This document shows positions 5,756 through 6,470 of a DNA stretch of 6,470 nt, piece by piece. The first letter of the stretch is position 1. Every line of letters starts with the position of its first letter. Location: NCBI GenBank assembly GCA_964589145.1, contig CAZPSL010000106.1:1-6470 (forward strand). The letters are read 5' to 3'. Under the pieces are notes generated by a model. It had not been told where the DNA came from, did no database searches, and was given only the letters and a program-made list of their open reading frames with translations. Position numbers and translations under genes: made by a program. The DNA comes from UBA11858 sp964589145. GTDB taxonomy: Bacteria > Chloroflexota > Anaerolineae > Anaerolineales > UBA11858.

Positions 5756-6470
5756 GGGCTGTTTCAGTTTCTTCTCGGTAAACGCCCTGATATTCGGGCG
5801 GCAGCATCTTCGCCAGCGTGCGCATGATCAGATCGGTGCCGTGACGAATATCCGCCCGGCGGTCGCCGGTTCGGGGCAGGCGGAATGGTTTTCCGATTGT
5901 CATTGTAACGCGGGGACGGCGGAATTTTTTGAGATTCCCGAAGATATGCTGATCTTCGGTGCCGGTGAAGGTGATCGGCAAAATGGGGACATCCGCTTTC
6001 AGGGCGAGATACGCTGCCCCGCCCATGCCTTCCTCCAGCCCGCCGGAGACGCTCTGACGCCCTTCCGGGGCGATCCCGACCATGCGGCCTTCCGCCAGCC
6101 CCTGGAGCGCGGCCCGCATCGCCCGCCGGTCGGGGCGGCCGCGGTGAACCCAGATCACCCCGTACCCGTCCATCAGCCGCCCGACCACCGGCAAGTCGTC
6201 GAGTTCCACCTTTCCCAGCGCATCCGGCGTAACGGGGGAAAACGCCAGCCCGACAACCACATCCGCTGCGCCGAGATGGTTGGCAACAATCAGAACAGGC
6301 CCTTTTTCAGGGTAGTTTTCGCCCCCGGTCAGGGTCAGGCGCAGCAGAAGTTTGGAGAGCAGCCAGAAGATGCCCTTCATCAACCGCCGGAACGCCCGCC
6401 GCCAGAACGTCAACCGCGGCAGGCGCACGATTTCCGGGCGGTAAACTTCGCTGACGGGTTTGGGAGGGGT
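5721..6470 (-). CDS. PlsC-like acyltransferase (first of a tandem pair), probably 5'-incomplete at the window edge
   Basis: The protein belongs to the PlsC/LPLAT family, numbered here from a GTG at 6428 (235 residues). NHLGAAD contains the H-x4-D pair (His51, Asp56). WVHRGRPDRR (93-102) is block II. APEGRQS (120-126) is block III. ILPITF (149-154) is block IV. An amphipathic, Arg-rich N-terminus and a hydrophobic stretch (about 18-34) suggest membrane attachment. The frame stays open from 6428 to the end of the window without a stop or a start codon. The added codons read as plausible protein (PKPVSEVYRPEIVRLPRL), so the true start is probably beyond the edge. GTG 6428 has only a weak GGAA before it. 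Block III departs from the usual EGTRS. The C-terminus (from about 218) is strongly charged and overlaps the start of the next gene. It shares the order of motifs and a C-terminal MLPPEYQGVY / MLPEEKRGEY segment with that neighbour, indicating duplication. Confidence 0.87.
   Translation of the reverse strand, partial: TPPKPVSEVYRPEIVRLPRLTFWRRAFRRLMKGIFWLLSKLLLRLTLTGGENYPEKGPVLIVANHLGAADVVVGLAFSPVTPDALGKVELDDLPVVGRLMDGYGVIWVHRGRPDRRAMRAALQGLAEGRMVGIAPEGRQSVSGGLEEGMGGAAYLALKADVPILPITFTGTEDQHIFGNLKKFRRPRVTMTIGKPFRLPRTGDRRADIRHGTDLIMRTLAKMLPPEYQGVYREETETAHDRKETNEKRL

Overview
The window looks like ordinary bacterial chromosome of moderately high GC. My best guess at origin is Chloroflexota, Anaerolineae-like. 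This rests on general impression only: the long multi-sensor histidine kinase with a PhoR/ResE-type core, the tandem PlsC-like acyltransferases, and a self-complementary intergenic repeat of a kind I associate with that group. No single marker proves it. I found no phage, transposase, CRISPR or plasmid genes.

Layout. Positions 1-269 are non-coding and hold a small stem-loop, a striking 33-bp palindrome (93-125), a TATAAT promoter element and a strong Shine-Dalgarno. They lead into a plus-strand alpha/beta hydrolase (276-1094). Everything after that is on the minus strand. Read in the direction of transcription (right to left) it holds a PlsC-like acyltransferase open to the right edge (5721-6470), a second PlsC-like acyltransferase overlapping it by 35 bases (5024-5755), a leader with an extended -10 promoter and two back-to-back hairpins (4730-4837), an 1101-residue membrane sensor histidine kinase (1393-4698), and a tRNA-Met(CAU) (1293-1365). 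The roughly 200-bp gap between the convergent hydrolase and tRNA genes is unusually rich in complementary segments.

How the parts relate. The two acyltransferases are co-transcribed, probably translationally coupled paralogues acting on lysophospholipids or related acceptors at the membrane. The kinase seems to be a separate transcription unit with its own promoter and structured leader. It carries a seven-helix membrane module, an extracytoplasmic Cache-like sensor, HAMP, GAF and PAS domains and a complete HisKA/HATPase_c core, but no response regulator lies in the window. The tRNA appears to be driven by a near-consensus promoter (TTGACA, 17 bp, TAAGAT) whose -35 box lies inside the last codons of the kinase. 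I see no obvious new multi-gene system. The best leads are non-coding: the kinase leader, the promoter embedded in the kinase gene, the palindrome, and the complementary segments in the convergent intergenic region.
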